A DNA stretch of 64,000 nucleotides from Anaerotignum sp. MB30-C6 (GCF_030908465.1 NZ_CP133078.1:1178001-1242000); one strand, 5' to 3'. Positions 9,059 to 17,269 are shown, counted from the first letter of the stretch. Numbers and translations: made by a program. Notes: generated by a model not told the origin, from the letters alone.

Positions 9059-9490
9059 ATGGAATTAACACAGTGTATCAACTATTTATTGACTACGGCG
9101 CAGCATTCTGTTTTTCAGTATTTGAATTCTAAACTGTCTGAGTATGACATTACCCCATCCCAGTATGGTGTTTTGAGCTGCTTATGGCAAAGGGAATTTG
9201 CAACCCCTAAGCAAATTTCTGAAATTCTATGCTTAGAAACATCTACAATTTCAGGCGTGTTGGATCGTATGCAAAAAAAAGGTCTGATTGACCGAGTAAT
9301 CAACAAAGAAGATAGACGTGAAGTTAGGGTAGTTCCTACGGAAAAAGGTAAAGGTTTAGAAGAGCCGATTACGAAAATCATTGATAACGTAAATGAAGCA
9401 GTTTTGAAGTGTTTTTCTGAAGAGGAGATTGGAATTTTGAAGAGTAATCTTAGAATTATTGCTGATGGAAATCACTTTGAAGAAGGGTAA
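9059..9490 (+). CDS. MarR family transcriptional regulator
   Basis: 143 residues from the ATG at 9059, preceded by AAGGAAAAGGA. The frame is open from 8993 but without a ribosome site. It has the MarR winged helix: TPSQYGVLSCLW, TPKQISEILCLETSTISGVLDRMQ as the recognition region, and DRREVRV as the wing. The ligand is unknown. It ends with its own terminator, next to the left end of the split sigK region. Confidence 0.9.
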   Translation: MELTQCINYLLTTAQHSVFQYLNSKLSEYDITPSQYGVLSCLWQREFATPKQISEILCLETSTISGVLDRMQKKGLIDRVINKEDRREVRVVPTEKGKGLEEPITKIIDNVNEAVLKCFSEEEIGILKSNLRIIADGNHFEEG

Positions 9491-9499
9491 ATAAGAAAG

Positions 9500-9523
9500 G
9501 TAGGTCTATGGCCTGCTTTTTTT
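9500..9523 (+). terminator. Terminator of the marR transcript
   Basis: 7-bp stem GTAGGTC/GGCCTGC (two G-U pairs), loop TAT, then seven T residues, nine bases after the marR stop. Confidence 0.85.
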
Positions 9524-9545
9524 ATTGGGAAAAAATAATATGTAC

Positions 9546-9560
9546 CAGGGCAAAGCCCTG
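9546..9560 (-). terminator. Hairpin after the 3' part of sigK
   Basis: Perfect CAGGGC/GCCCTG stem with a 3-nt loop, directly after the sigK stop codon on the minus strand. It is followed by an A/T-rich stretch with six T residues some 9 nt further on. It is a plausible terminator for rebuilt sigK. Confidence 0.55.
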
Positions 9561-9561
9561 A

Positions 9562-9621
9562 TTAATCTTCTAATGCAGCATTGAGTTTTTTCAATGCCTT
9601 TTTTTCAATTCGTGATACGTA
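9562..9621 (-). CDS. sigK: RNA polymerase sigma-K factor, 3' part of split gene (C-terminal 18 codons plus the shared Tyr codon)
   Basis: Read on the minus strand from the TAC at 9619-9621, the frame gives Y-VSRIEKKALKKLNAALED-stop. This is the end of the sigma region 4.2 recognition helix and the tail of SigK (SRSYVSRIEKRAL in known SigK proteins). It has no start codon or ribosome site, so it is expressed only if joined to the 5' part at 31579-32205, which ends in LGISRSY. The frame and the amino acids match across the join. It lies just outside the left end of the intervening element. Confidence 0.92.
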   Translation of the reverse strand, partial: YVSRIEKKALKKLNAALED

Positions 9622-9633
9622 CTCTCCTGTTAG
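9605..9633 (-). other. Left attachment site of the sigK intervening element
   Basis: On the minus strand the order is CTAACAGGAGAG, core TAC, GTATCACGAATT. The right half is sigK coding sequence and the left half belongs to the element. TAC is the only stretch shared with the right site, so the crossover lies within or beside it. The element half-site is an inverted copy of the element half-site at the other end. Confidence 0.82.
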
Positions 9634-10209
9634 AAAAGGGCTAAATGATTTTTATTGAAGGAAAATTGAGATATGTATAAAATGAAATAAATTGGGACGC
9701 TTAAATTTAGAAGCATAATTAAGGTATTTTCTTTTAGCGATAATCGAAGGAACTTGTTTTTAGGGCGAGAGAAAATGTTTGGAAAAAAGGAATTGCCAAA
9801 TCAAATTCATCTTTTAACTGTAACATTGTATTGAAGGCAGACATTTTGTCTGTCTTTTTTAATGAATAAATTTAATTGTAGAGCAACCTTCCACCTAGTA
9901 GAAGGTATCCTATTAAGAAAATTAAAAGACGGCTTCTATTGCATTTTGAAGAGGAAATATTTCAGGGAAAAAGCTTGTTTAACCTTAGAAACACCTGTAT
10001 TTAAGGCTTGGGGAACTCCCCTTTTACGATACAAACTGTAGCTGTAGAAGTTTTAGGGCTAAAGTGGATTAGTAGACAAAGTTCGTAAGCTTGGGGAGAG
10101 TTTTTTTCCACCTATGTAAGTTTGCATATAAAATGAAGGCTAGGTTGCAGTACGGGAAGGTTTTGATAAAAAGACTTTTTTCCCTATTATTTTTATTTTT
10201 TATAGCATA
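9622..10209. other. Left flank of the element: mostly non-coding
   Basis: Nearly 600 bases without a convincing gene. A 19-codon frame at 9775-9834 (starting MFGKKELPNQ), with a weak GGGCGAGAG site, ends one base before a good terminator at 9836-9860. This could be a tiny peptide gene or the end of a decayed one. Beyond that there are short A/T-rich stretches and stop codons in all frames. An excision-directionality factor is not visible here. Confidence 0.4.
9836..9860 (+). terminator. Terminator inside the element's left flank
   Basis: 8-bp stem GGCAGACA/TGTCTGTC (one G-U pair), loop TTT, then six T residues. It shows that something is transcribed rightward from the left end of the element, or was before decay. 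Confidence 0.8.
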
Positions 10210-10240
10210 TTGACATTCCAGTGAATGTATAGGCTATAAG
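10210..10240 (+). promoter_or_regulatory. MerR-type promoter of the acd-etf-lyase operon
   Basis: TTGACA at 10210-10215 and TATAAG at 10235-10240, separated by 19 nt, the long spacer typical of MerR-activated promoters. The spacer overlaps the dyad ACATTC-CAGT-GAATGT. TTGACATTCC, 12 nt and GGCTATAA match base for base and in spacing the promoter at 18396 of the second pathway operon. The MerR gene at 17303-18166 is the likely activator. The leader to the first start codon is about 135 nt. Confidence 0.75.
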
Positions 10241-10380
10241 TAAAGTATGCTTCTTGAAGGGAAGAGTTGGAGCAGATAGTTTTGGTTCCTAATAATATGA
10301 CATTTTTAAGGTTTCATGAACCAAAGGTAATGCACAATGAAATGTTTCTACTTAATATCAATTAAGAAAGGATGAAAAGA

Positions 10381-11526
10381 ATGGATTTTTCATTAACGAG
10401 AGAACAAGAAATGTTGAAAAAGCTTGCTCACCAATTTGCCGAGAACGAATTGGAGCCCGTTGCAGAAGAAATTGATCGTGAACATGTTTTCCCTGCTGAA
10501 AATTTTAAAAAAATGGCTGATGTCGGCTTAACAGGGATTGGCGTTCCGAAACAATATGGTGGTTCTGGTGGCGGTACACTGGAAAAAGTAATCGCAGTTT
10601 CTGAATTCGGGAAAAAATGTATGGCATCTGCTTCTATATTATCTATTCACTTGATTGCACCTCAGGCTATTTTAAAATATGGCACTGAGGAACAAAAACA
10701 AAAATTTCTCCCCCGATTAACAAAAGGTGGAGAATTGGGAGCTTTTGCTTTAACAGAACCCAATGCTGGTTCCGATGCGGCAGCAGTTAAAACAACGGCG
10801 TTCCTTGATCCCGAAACAAATGAATATGTTTTAAATGGTACAAAATGCTTCATTTCAGGTGGTAGTAGGGCGGGGGTTCTCATTCTCTTTGTTCTGACTG
10901 ACCCCAAAAAAGGATTAAAAGGAATGTCTGCAATTATCGTGGAGAAAGGTACACCTGGTTTCAGCATCGGCAAAATTGAATCTAAAATGGGTATTGCAGG
11001 CTCTGAAACGGCAGAACTTATTTTTGAAGATTGCCGTGTTCCGGCTTCAAACCTTCTTGGAAAAGAAGGCAAAGGATTTAAAATGGCAATGGAAGCTTTG
11101 GATGGTGCTAGAATCGGCGTTGGTGCCCAGGCAATTGGTCTGGCAGAGGGTGCCATCGATTTATCCGTTAAATATATGCACGAACGTATTCAGTTTGGCA
11201 AACCAATTGCAAATTTACAAGGGATTCAGTGGTACATTGCAGACATGGCAACAAAAACTGCGGCTGCTAGAGCTTTGGTTGAATTTGCTGCTTACCTTGA
11301 AGATGCAGGAAAGCCTTTTACAAAGGAATCTGCAATGTGTAAATTAAATGCTTCTGAAAACGCACGCTTTGTTACAAACTTGGCTCTGCAAATTCACGGT
11401 GGTTATGGTTTTATGAAGGATTATCCATTGGAACGTATGTATCGTGACGCTAAGATTACTGAAATTTATGAAGGTACCTCAGAAATACATAAAGTTGTAA
11501 TCGCCAGAGAGGTAATGAAAAGATAA
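10381..11526 (+). CDS. Acyl-CoA dehydrogenase family protein, probable acryloyl-CoA reductase
   Basis: 381 residues from the ATG at 10381, with AAGAAAGG nine bases upstream. The ATG at 10372 abuts the ribosome site. It is a full-length acyl-CoA dehydrogenase: FALTEPNAGSDA and the CFISGG FAD-contact strands in the middle, and the catalytic glutamate in EIYEGTSEIHK near residue 366. With EtfB and EtfA directly downstream it fits the Clostridium propionicum acryloyl-CoA reductase (propionyl-CoA forming) arrangement. In this operon the natural substrates would be acryloyl-CoA from beta-alanine and methacrylyl-CoA from beta-aminoisobutyrate. A butyryl-CoA-dehydrogenase-like role cannot be excluded from sequence. 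Confidence 0.85.
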   Translation: MDFSLTREQEMLKKLAHQFAENELEPVAEEIDREHVFPAENFKKMADVGLTGIGVPKQYGGSGGGTLEKVIAVSEFGKKCMASASILSIHLIAPQAILKYGTEEQKQKFLPRLTKGGELGAFALTEPNAGSDAAAVKTTAFLDPETNEYVLNGTKCFISGGSRAGVLILFVLTDPKKGLKGMSAIIVEKGTPGFSIGKIESKMGIAGSETAELIFEDCRVPASNLLGKEGKGFKMAMEALDGARIGVGAQAIGLAEGAIDLSVKYMHERIQFGKPIANLQGIQWYIADMATKTAAARALVEFAAYLEDAGKPFTKESAMCKLNASENARFVTNLALQIHGGYGFMKDYPLERMYRDAKITEIYEGTSEIHKVVIAREVMKR

Positions 11527-11542
11527 GAAGGAGTGTAGGATT

Positions 11543-12346
11543 ATGAGAATTTATGTTTGTGTAAAACAAGTTCCTGATACATCTGGGAAAGTAGCAGTAA
11601 ACCCTGATGGTACATTAAATCGTGCCTCCATGGCGGCGATTATCAACCCTGACGATATGAGCGCCATTGAACAGGCTTTGAAGCTAAAAGATGCAACAGG
11701 TTGCCAGGTTACGGCAGTTACCATGGGGCCTCCTCCTGCGGAAGGGATGCTTCGAGAAATTATCGCTATGGGTGCTGATGATGGGATTTTGATTTCCGCC
11801 CGTGAGTTTGGTGGTTCCGATACCTTTGCAACTTCCCAAATTATTGCGGCGGCAATTCATAAATTAGGTCTTTCAGATGAGGACATGATTTTCTGTGGTA
11901 GACAGGCAATCGACGGCGACACAGCCCAAGTTGGCCCCCAGATTGCAGAAAAGCTAGAAATTCCTCAAGTTACATATGCTTCTGTTATTAAAAAGAGCGG
12001 TAACTCCATACTGGTAAAGCGTATGCTGGAAGATGGATATATGATGATAGAAGTAGAGACACCTTGTCTGATTACTTGTATCAAGGATAAGAGCATTAAG
12101 CCTCGTTATATGACGCTGAACGGAATCATGGAGTGTTATAGTAAACCTCTTATGGTTTTGGATTATGAAGCACTTAAGGATGAACCATTAATTGAACTGG
12201 ATACCATTGGTTTGAAGGGCTCTCCTACAAACATTTTCAAGTCTTTTACCCCTCCTCAAAAAGGTGTTGGCATTATGCTTAAGGGAACAGACAAAGAAAA
12301 AGTGGATGATTTGGTTGACAGATTGAAAAATAAACATGTCATTTAA
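11543..12346 (+). CDS. etfB: Electron transfer flavoprotein beta subunit
   Basis: 267 residues, 16 nt after acd, with GAAGGAG upstream. It has the typical start MRIYVCVKQVPDT. Also present are the NPDD nucleotide-binding segment, VTAVTMGPP, the CGRQAIDGDTAQVGPQIAE segment that contacts AMP or FAD, and the C-terminal recognition loop. It pairs with EtfA to pass electrons to the adjacent dehydrogenase. Whether this Etf bifurcates electrons cannot be decided by eye. The operon has no other electron donor gene. Confidence 0.95.
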   Translation: MRIYVCVKQVPDTSGKVAVNPDGTLNRASMAAIINPDDMSAIEQALKLKDATGCQVTAVTMGPPPAEGMLREIIAMGADDGILISAREFGGSDTFATSQIIAAAIHKLGLSDEDMIFCGRQAIDGDTAQVGPQIAEKLEIPQVTYASVIKKSGNSILVKRMLEDGYMMIEVETPCLITCIKDKSIKPRYMTLNGIMECYSKPLMVLDYEALKDEPLIELDTIGLKGSPTNIFKSFTPPQKGVGIMLKGTDKEKVDDLVDRLKNKHVI

Positions 12347-12367
12347 CCGAAAGGAGATGAGCTGGTA

Positions 12368-13471
12368 ATGAGTTTTAATAGTGCAGATATAAATGCGTTT
12401 CAGGATATTTGGGTATTTTGCGAACAGAGAGAGGGTAAATTAGTAAATACGGACTTTGAACTGCTTTCCGAAGGCAGAAAGTTGGCAGATGAACGTGGTT
12501 CAAAACTGGTGGGTGTTTTACTTGGTCACGAAGTACAGGGTATTGCAAAGGAATTGGGTGGATATGGTGCAGATAAGATCATTGTTTGCGACCATCCCGA
12601 GTTGAAATTTTATACTACTGATGCCTATGCCAAAGTATTATGTGACGTAGTAATGGAAGAAAAGCCGGAAGTTATCTTAATCGGTGCAACAAACATTGGC
12701 CGTGATTTAGGCCCAAGATGTGCAGCACGCTTACATACAGGTCTTACAGCAGACTGTACACACCTTGATATTGACATGAATAATTATGTAAATTTCCTGA
12801 CCACATCTTCAACTTTAGATGTATCAACCATGAAGTTTCCTATGGAGGATACCAACTTAAAAATGACTCGTCCTGCTTTCGGTGGACACTTGATGGCGAC
12901 AATTATTTGCCCACGTTTCCGTCCTTGTATGTCTACGGTTAGACCAGGGGTTATGAAGAAATCTGAGTTTAGTCAAGAAAAGGCGGATGCATGCCAAATC
13001 GTTATGCGTCAAGTTGAAATTTCCGCTGAAGACTTGAAAACGAAAGTAATTGATCTTGTAAAAGAAACCAAAAAAATTGTTGACTTAATTGGTGCCGAGA
13101 TTGTTGTATCCGTAGGACGTGGAATCAGCAAAAATGTAGAAGGTGGTATCGAGTTGGCAGAAAAACTGGCAGATGCGTTTGGCAATGCAGTTGTTGGCGG
13201 TTCCCGCGCGGTAATCGACTCAGGCTGGCTTCCAGCGGATCATCAGGTGGGACAGACGGGTAAAACGGTTCACCCTAAGGTTTATGTTGCCCTTGGTATT
13301 TCTGGTGCCATTCAACATAAAGCTGGTATGCAGGATTCAGAAGTAATCATTGCTGTAAATAAAGATGAAACTGCTCCAATTTTTGACTGTGCAGATTATG
13401 GTATTACAGGGGATTTATTTAAAATTGTTCCTATGATGATAGATGCAATCAAAGAGACCCGAGATGCTTAA
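12368..13471 (+). CDS. etfA: Electron transfer flavoprotein alpha subunit
   Basis: 367 residues, with GAAAGGAG upstream. The C-terminal FAD domain is well kept: VSVGRGI, GGSRAVIDSGWLP, HQVGQTGKTVHPKVYVALGISGAIQH and AVNKDETAPIF. The protein is somewhat longer than minimal EtfA. No N-terminal ferredoxin domain (as in some bifurcating Etfs) is present. A 117-nt gap separates it from the first lyase gene, without a strong terminator, so the operon probably continues. Confidence 0.95.
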   Translation: MSFNSADINAFQDIWVFCEQREGKLVNTDFELLSEGRKLADERGSKLVGVLLGHEVQGIAKELGGYGADKIIVCDHPELKFYTTDAYAKVLCDVVMEEKPEVILIGATNIGRDLGPRCAARLHTGLTADCTHLDIDMNNYVNFLTTSSTLDVSTMKFPMEDTNLKMTRPAFGGHLMATIICPRFRPCMSTVRPGVMKKSEFSQEKADACQIVMRQVEISAEDLKTKVIDLVKETKKIVDLIGAEIVVSVGRGISKNVEGGIELAEKLADAFGNAVVGGSRAVIDSGWLPADHQVGQTGKTVHPKVYVALGISGAIQHKAGMQDSEVIIAVNKDETAPIFDCADYGITGDLFKIVPMMIDAIKETRDA

Positions 13472-13588
13472 TTCATGAATGGAAAATGATAGGTGGGTTC
13501 TCGTGCTCACCTATTATTGTAATTAAAAAATATAAAAGTAGTTAGCCAGCAAACTTGTAGTTTTATAAGCAAAAAGGAGAATCAAAGT

Positions 13589-14047
13589 ATGAGAAAGGTA
13601 TCCGTATTAAGCTATAATATGACCACCGCCGACGGAGCAGACCAAGATGGGTTGATTCCCATTGGCCGACAGTTCGATTTTATCGGCGATGTAGAAACAG
13701 AAGAAATGATTTTGGTTGATGGGGACGAGTCCCTTTGCCTTGGGTATGAAGATGTAAAATGCTATAAGGATGTTTATGTAGGAGACATGATCGATTTTAA
13801 AGCGACACTAACTAACGTGGGAAATACCTCCCGTGACTGCTGGATTGAGGTGTTTAAGGTGGCAACACCAGCATTTCGTGAAGGCAAAACCAACTGCAAG
13901 CCGGGCGATATGGTTTGGTTCGATGAACCGATTTTATGCACAGAAGGGAAAGTGCGTCTAGTTGTGAAAAAGCATTTGCAACGAGGGGCACAGCCTGATG
14001 GCAAAGTTGTTGAACCTTGGCGTCCTTTGGAGGACTTTCCAGAATAA
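13589..14047 (+). CDS. Beta-aminoacyl-CoA ammonia lyase-like hotdog protein, subunit A, copy 1
   Basis: 152 residues, AAAAGGAG upstream. It is homologous to the one-chain lyase at 53448 (shared pattern: GDVxTExM, VDGD-SL-LGYE, VYVGD, VGNTS, KVAT), which closely resembles beta-alanyl-CoA:ammonia lyase of C. propionicum. The N-terminal HYxGxLVxGA motif of the one-chain enzyme is missing here and GDVETEEM is kept. The next gene has the reverse pattern, so the two are probably subunits of one heteromer that removes NH3 from beta-alanyl-CoA or beta-aminoisobutyryl-CoA. A MaoC-like hydratase is the alternative. A second copy lies at 15803 (ten differences counted). Confidence 0.75.
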   Translation: MRKVSVLSYNMTTADGADQDGLIPIGRQFDFIGDVETEEMILVDGDESLCLGYEDVKCYKDVYVGDMIDFKATLTNVGNTSRDCWIEVFKVATPAFREGKTNCKPGDMVWFDEPILCTEGKVRLVVKKHLQRGAQPDGKVVEPWRPLEDFPE

Positions 14048-14082
14048 AGACACTTCAGTTTATAGAAAAAGGGGAGTTAGCG

Positions 14083-14460
14083 ATGAATGAACAGCAAAGC
14101 GTAACATTTCGTTATAGAATGTCGGACAGAGATGTGTTTTATGGCGGCGGTGTAGTCAATGGGGCAAGGAGTATCACGTTGGCCAATGATGCTGCAAACC
14201 GCCTGATGGCAAAGGTTTTCCAAAACACAGGTCATTGTATGGAGGTAAGAAAAGTACGGTTATATGAACCTTGTTTCGCAGGGGACTATATGGAATTTAT
14301 TGCTCGGGTAAAGAAAATGGAAGGGAATCGTGCTGTAATTGAAGTTCGTTCTTTTAAAATTATTCAGGTTCCTGAAAATCCACCTTTCCCAAGTTCCATT
14401 GAAGTACTTCCCGAACCACCATTGTCTACGGTTGTACAGTTTGTTTACGAAGCATATTAA
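14083..14460 (+). CDS. Beta-aminoacyl-CoA ammonia lyase-like hotdog protein, subunit B, copy 1
   Basis: 125 residues from the ATG at 14083 (GGGGAG site). The frame is open further upstream but overlaps subunit A. The start MSDRDVFYGGGVVNGARS matches the M-S-x-R-D-x-x-Y-G-G-x-x-V-x-G-A-R region of 3-aminobutyryl-CoA and beta-alanyl-CoA ammonia lyases. The FAGDYMEFIARVKKMEGNRAVIEVRSFK hotdog core follows. The helix that carries GDVxTE in the one-chain enzyme reads NDAANRL here. It therefore complements subunit A. Only five residues differ from copy 2 at 16296. Confidence 0.75.
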   Translation: MNEQQSVTFRYRMSDRDVFYGGGVVNGARSITLANDAANRLMAKVFQNTGHCMEVRKVRLYEPCFAGDYMEFIARVKKMEGNRAVIEVRSFKIIQVPENPPFPSSIEVLPEPPLSTVVQFVYEAY

Positions 14461-14487
14461 TTTTTAGTGAAAAGAGGGGGGGATAAT

Positions 14488-15669
14488 ATGAAAAAAGCAT
14501 TGGAAGGTTTGAAAGTGGTTGACCTTACAACAGCATTAAACGGCCCGTTTTGTACCATGATTTTAGCTGACTATGGTGCAGAAGTTTTGAAAATTGAGCC
14601 CGTCGAAGGGGAACAGTGCCGTTTTTGGGGTCCGCTGGATGAAAAAAGTGGGGAAAGTGGCTTTTATAATTATGTAAATAGAAATAAAAAAGGTGGCACT
14701 CTGAACTTAAAATCGGAAAAAGGCCTGGAATTGTTTTATGAACTGGTAAAAGATGCGGATATTTTGGTAGAGAACTTTAGAGGTGGTGTCACAAAGAAAT
14801 TAAAAATTGATTATGAGACCATCAAAAAAATCAATCCCAGTATAATTTATGCATCAGGTTCTGGCTTCGGTCAGTATGGCCCAATTACCCATCGCCCCTG
14901 CTATGATATTGTTGCACAGGCTATGGGCGGGATGATTAACCTTACAGGTTTTAAAGATACGGACCCCGTTAAGGTTGGCCCTTCCGTAGCAGACCATGTT
15001 GCTGGCATTTATTTGGCTGTGGGGGTTTTGTTGGCACTTTACAACCGCAAAATCACAGGGGTTGGACAACAGGTAGACGTAGCTATGTTTGATACCATAT
15101 TCAGTTTGTTAGAAAATGCAATCGTTAACTATACCATTGGAGGGTTTATTCCTGAAAGAAATGGTAACGTAGACCCATCTATTGCACCTTTTGATGTGTT
15201 CGATTGTAAAGATGGCTTTGTTGCTTTGGGCGTAGGAAATGATAGACTTTTCCACAAATTCTGTAAGGCGATTGGTCATCCTGAACTCATCGAAGATCCT
15301 CGTTTTACAAATAATGATTTAAGATGCAATAACTACATACCAGATTTACAAAACTTGATTCGTGAATGGTGCAAAGACTTTACAAAGAGTGAGATCGAAA
15401 CCATTATGGATGAAGCAGGCATTCCTTGCGGGCCTGTATTGAACGTGAAAGAGGCGATTGAACATCCGCACATTAAAGCCAGAGAAATGATGGTTCATTG
15501 TGAACACCCTACTGCTGGGGATCAGTATTTCCAAGGCTGTGTAGTTAAGCTTTCTGAAACCCCAGGTGGGGTTGAAACGTCTTCTCCTCTTTTGGGACAG
15601 CATAATGGAGAAATTTTTGGCCTTACCAAAGAGGAAGTAGAAAAATTGAAAGCAGAAGGCGTGATGTAA
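14488..15669 (+). CDS. Class III (CaiB/BaiF family) CoA-transferase, probable beta-alanine CoA activation
   Basis: 393 residues from the ATG at 14488, preceded by GAGGGGGG. The GTG upstream at 14467 is too early. Family marks: LKVVDLTTALNGPFCTMILADYGAEVLKIE at the N-terminus, NRNKKGGTLNL, the YASGSGFGQYGP loop, and VGPSVADHVAG, whose Asp fits the catalytic aspartate that forms the mixed anhydride with CoA. It lies between the two lyase copies, so its probable task is moving CoA from propionyl-CoA (or isobutyryl-CoA) to beta-alanine (or beta-aminoisobutyrate), which would close a CoA cycle. The exact acceptor is inference. Confidence 0.82.
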   Translation: MKKALEGLKVVDLTTALNGPFCTMILADYGAEVLKIEPVEGEQCRFWGPLDEKSGESGFYNYVNRNKKGGTLNLKSEKGLELFYELVKDADILVENFRGGVTKKLKIDYETIKKINPSIIYASGSGFGQYGPITHRPCYDIVAQAMGGMINLTGFKDTDPVKVGPSVADHVAGIYLAVGVLLALYNRKITGVGQQVDVAMFDTIFSLLENAIVNYTIGGFIPERNGNVDPSIAPFDVFDCKDGFVALGVGNDRLFHKFCKAIGHPELIEDPRFTNNDLRCNNYIPDLQNLIREWCKDFTKSEIETIMDEAGIPCGPVLNVKEAIEHPHIKAREMMVHCEHPTAGDQYFQGCVVKLSETPGGVETSSPLLGQHNGEIFGLTKEEVEKLKAEGVM

Positions 15670-15802
15670 GTACCCTAAGTTTGAACCTGTGTGTTCATAT
15701 ACCGTTTGTTATAAGGGAAAAAAGAGATGATTTATAAATAGATTAGAGAATTCTGTGGACTGTTTGTTTAGGATAAAAAATTAAGGTGGAGGTGTCAGTT
15801 TT

Positions 15803-16261
15803 ATGAGAAAGGTATCTGTATTAAGTTATAATATGACCACTGCCGATGGAGCCAATCAAGATGGGTTAATCCCCATTGGTCGTCAGTTCGATTTTATTGG
15901 TGACGTGGAAACGGAAGAAATGATTTTGGTAGACGGTGACGAGTCCCTTTGTCTTGGGTATGAAGACGTGAAATGCTATAAAGATGTTTTTGTGGGGGAT
16001 ATGATTGACTTTAAAGCCACATTAACCAATGTTGGCAATACATCCCGTGATTGCTGGATTGAAGTTTTTAAAGTGGCAACCCCTGCATTTCGTGAAGGCA
16101 AAGCCCACTGTAAACCTGGAGAAATGATTTGGTTTGATGAGCCTGTTTTGTGTACCGAGGGCAAGGTGCGTCTGGTGGTAAAGAAGCACTTGCAACGTGG
16201 GGAACAGCCTGATGGTAAAGTTATTGATCCTTGGCGTCCGCTGGAAGACTTTCCTGAGTAA
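15803..16261 (+). CDS. Beta-aminoacyl-CoA ammonia lyase-like hotdog protein, subunit A, copy 2
   Basis: 152 residues with a GGTGGAGG site. By eye it differs from the 13589 copy at ten residues, while many third codon positions differ, so both copies have been kept under protein-level selection since the duplication. The same motifs are present and missing as in copy 1. It sits downstream of the CoA-transferase after a 133-nt gap. It may serve a second substrate (thymine-derived beta-aminoisobutyryl-CoA) or raise dosage. Confidence 0.75.
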   Translation: MRKVSVLSYNMTTADGANQDGLIPIGRQFDFIGDVETEEMILVDGDESLCLGYEDVKCYKDVFVGDMIDFKATLTNVGNTSRDCWIEVFKVATPAFREGKAHCKPGEMIWFDEPVLCTEGKVRLVVKKHLQRGEQPDGKVIDPWRPLEDFPE

Positions 16262-16295
16262 AGGACACTTAAGTTTATAGGAAAGGAGAATTACG

Positions 16296-16673
16296 ATGAA
16301 TGATCAGCAAAGCGTAACATTTCGTTATAGAATGTCAGATAGAGATGTTTTTTACGGCGGTGGCGTAGTCAATGGGGCAAGAAGCATTACTTTGGCAAAT
16401 GATGCGGCAAACCGTCTCATGGCAAAAGTTTTTCAGAACACGGGCCACTGCATGGAAGTAAGAAAGGTTCGGCTTTATGAACCCTGTTTCGCAGGGGATT
16501 ATATGGAATTCATTGCCAGAGTGAAGAAAATGGAAGGGGACCGTGCTGTAATAGAGGTTCGTTCCTTTAAAATCATTCAGGTTCCTGAAGATCCACCTTT
16601 CCCAAGTTCCATTGAGGTACTTTCTGAACCGCCATTATCCACGGTGGTACAGTTTGTGTATGAGCCTTATTAA
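16296..16673 (+). CDS. Beta-aminoacyl-CoA ammonia lyase-like hotdog protein, subunit B, copy 2
   Basis: 125 residues, GGAAAGGAG site. Five residues differ from copy 1 (N3D, a N/D change in MEGNRA, and three near the C-terminus). It keeps the FYGGGVVNGAR active-site region. It follows subunit A by 34 nt, as in copy 1 (35 nt), so the duplication unit was the gene pair. The nitroreductase start codon lies 5 nt after its stop. Confidence 0.75.
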   Translation: MNDQQSVTFRYRMSDRDVFYGGGVVNGARSITLANDAANRLMAKVFQNTGHCMEVRKVRLYEPCFAGDYMEFIARVKKMEGDRAVIEVRSFKIIQVPEDPPFPSSIEVLSEPPLSTVVQFVYEPY

Positions 16674-16677
16674 GCCT

Positions 16678-17217
16678 ATGAATACCATTGACTGTATTAA
16701 AGCAAGGCGGAGTATTCGGCGATTTTTACCCCAAAAGGTGGGACATGGGGTGATAGAGCAATTGATTGATTGTGCCCGTTGGGCACCCTCTTGGAATAAT
16801 TGCAAGGCGGTAAGGTATACTGCTTTAGATAAAGAGGAGCATCTCAAAGTTTTGGCAAACACGCTGATGGCTGCAGAAAACAAACATATAGTGAAGAATG
16901 CCCCCTTGATATTGGTTGTTTCCAATGTGAAAAAGCGTTCCGGCTATGAAAGAGATGGCCATCTTTCCTCGTGCAAAGGGGAAAGTTGGGAAATGTTTGA
17001 TGCGGGCGTGGCGTGCCAAACCCTATGCCTTGCAGCCACGGAGTTGGGGTTGGGCACTGTAATTATGGGTACTTTTGATGAAGCGGGTATAGCAAAGTTT
17101 ATTGGGTTACCGGAAAACGAGGAAATCATTGCTTTGCTTGCTTGTGGATATGCAAATGAGACACCAAAGGCACCAAGGAGAAAAGAGGTTTCTGAGATAC
17201 TAAGGTTTTTACAATAA
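16678..17217 (+). CDS. Nitroreductase family protein
   Basis: 179 residues from the ATG at 16678, translationally coupled to the lyase stop at 16671-16673. A longer frame from 16612 overlaps the lyase. FMN-binding family marks: IKARRSIRRFLPQKV near the N-terminus, CARWAPSWNNCKAVR, FDAGVACQTLCLAATELGLGTVIMG, and LLACGYANETPKAPRRK near the end. It is the last gene of the operon. Its role in the pathway is not obvious. An NAD(P)H-dependent flavin reductase or enoate-type reduction is possible, but the sequence does not decide. Confidence 0.85.
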   Translation: MNTIDCIKARRSIRRFLPQKVGHGVIEQLIDCARWAPSWNNCKAVRYTALDKEEHLKVLANTLMAAENKHIVKNAPLILVVSNVKKRSGYERDGHLSSCKGESWEMFDAGVACQTLCLAATELGLGTVIMGTFDEAGIAKFIGLPENEEIIALLACGYANETPKAPRRKEVSEILRFLQ

Positions 17218-17229
17218 ACAGAAGAAAAA

Positions 17230-17269
17230 AAGGGGTAGGATTAAGTTTTTAATCCTACCCCTTAAATTT
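17230..17269. terminator. Bidirectional terminator between the acd operon and merR
   Basis: Perfect 15-bp stem starting AAGGGGTAGGATTAA with loop GTTT, flanked by A-rich sequence on the left and T-rich sequence on the right. It serves the plus-strand operon and the convergent merR gene. Confidence 0.95.

Larger units (their letters stand above)
13589..16673 (+). repeat. Direct duplication of a two-gene unit (13589-14460 and 15803-16673)
   Basis: Two direct copies of about 870 bp, each a subunit A gene, a short spacer with CACTT-AGTTTATAG-AAA(A/G)G and a subunit B gene. They flank the CoA-transferase. Protein identity is about 93% (A) and 96% (B) by my count. DNA identity is lower owing to silent changes, so the duplication is old. 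Confidence 0.9.

Noticed and set aside
10662-11156. 164-residue antisense ORF in acd
   Set aside because: Pro/Ser-rich shadow of a strongly coding frame; no start signal.
13589-16673. MaoC-like enoyl-CoA hydratases or FAS1-type dehydratases
   Set aside because: Motifs match the beta-alanyl-CoA/3-aminobutyryl-CoA ammonia lyase family and the 53448 gene better. The hydratase Asp-His motif is not seen.
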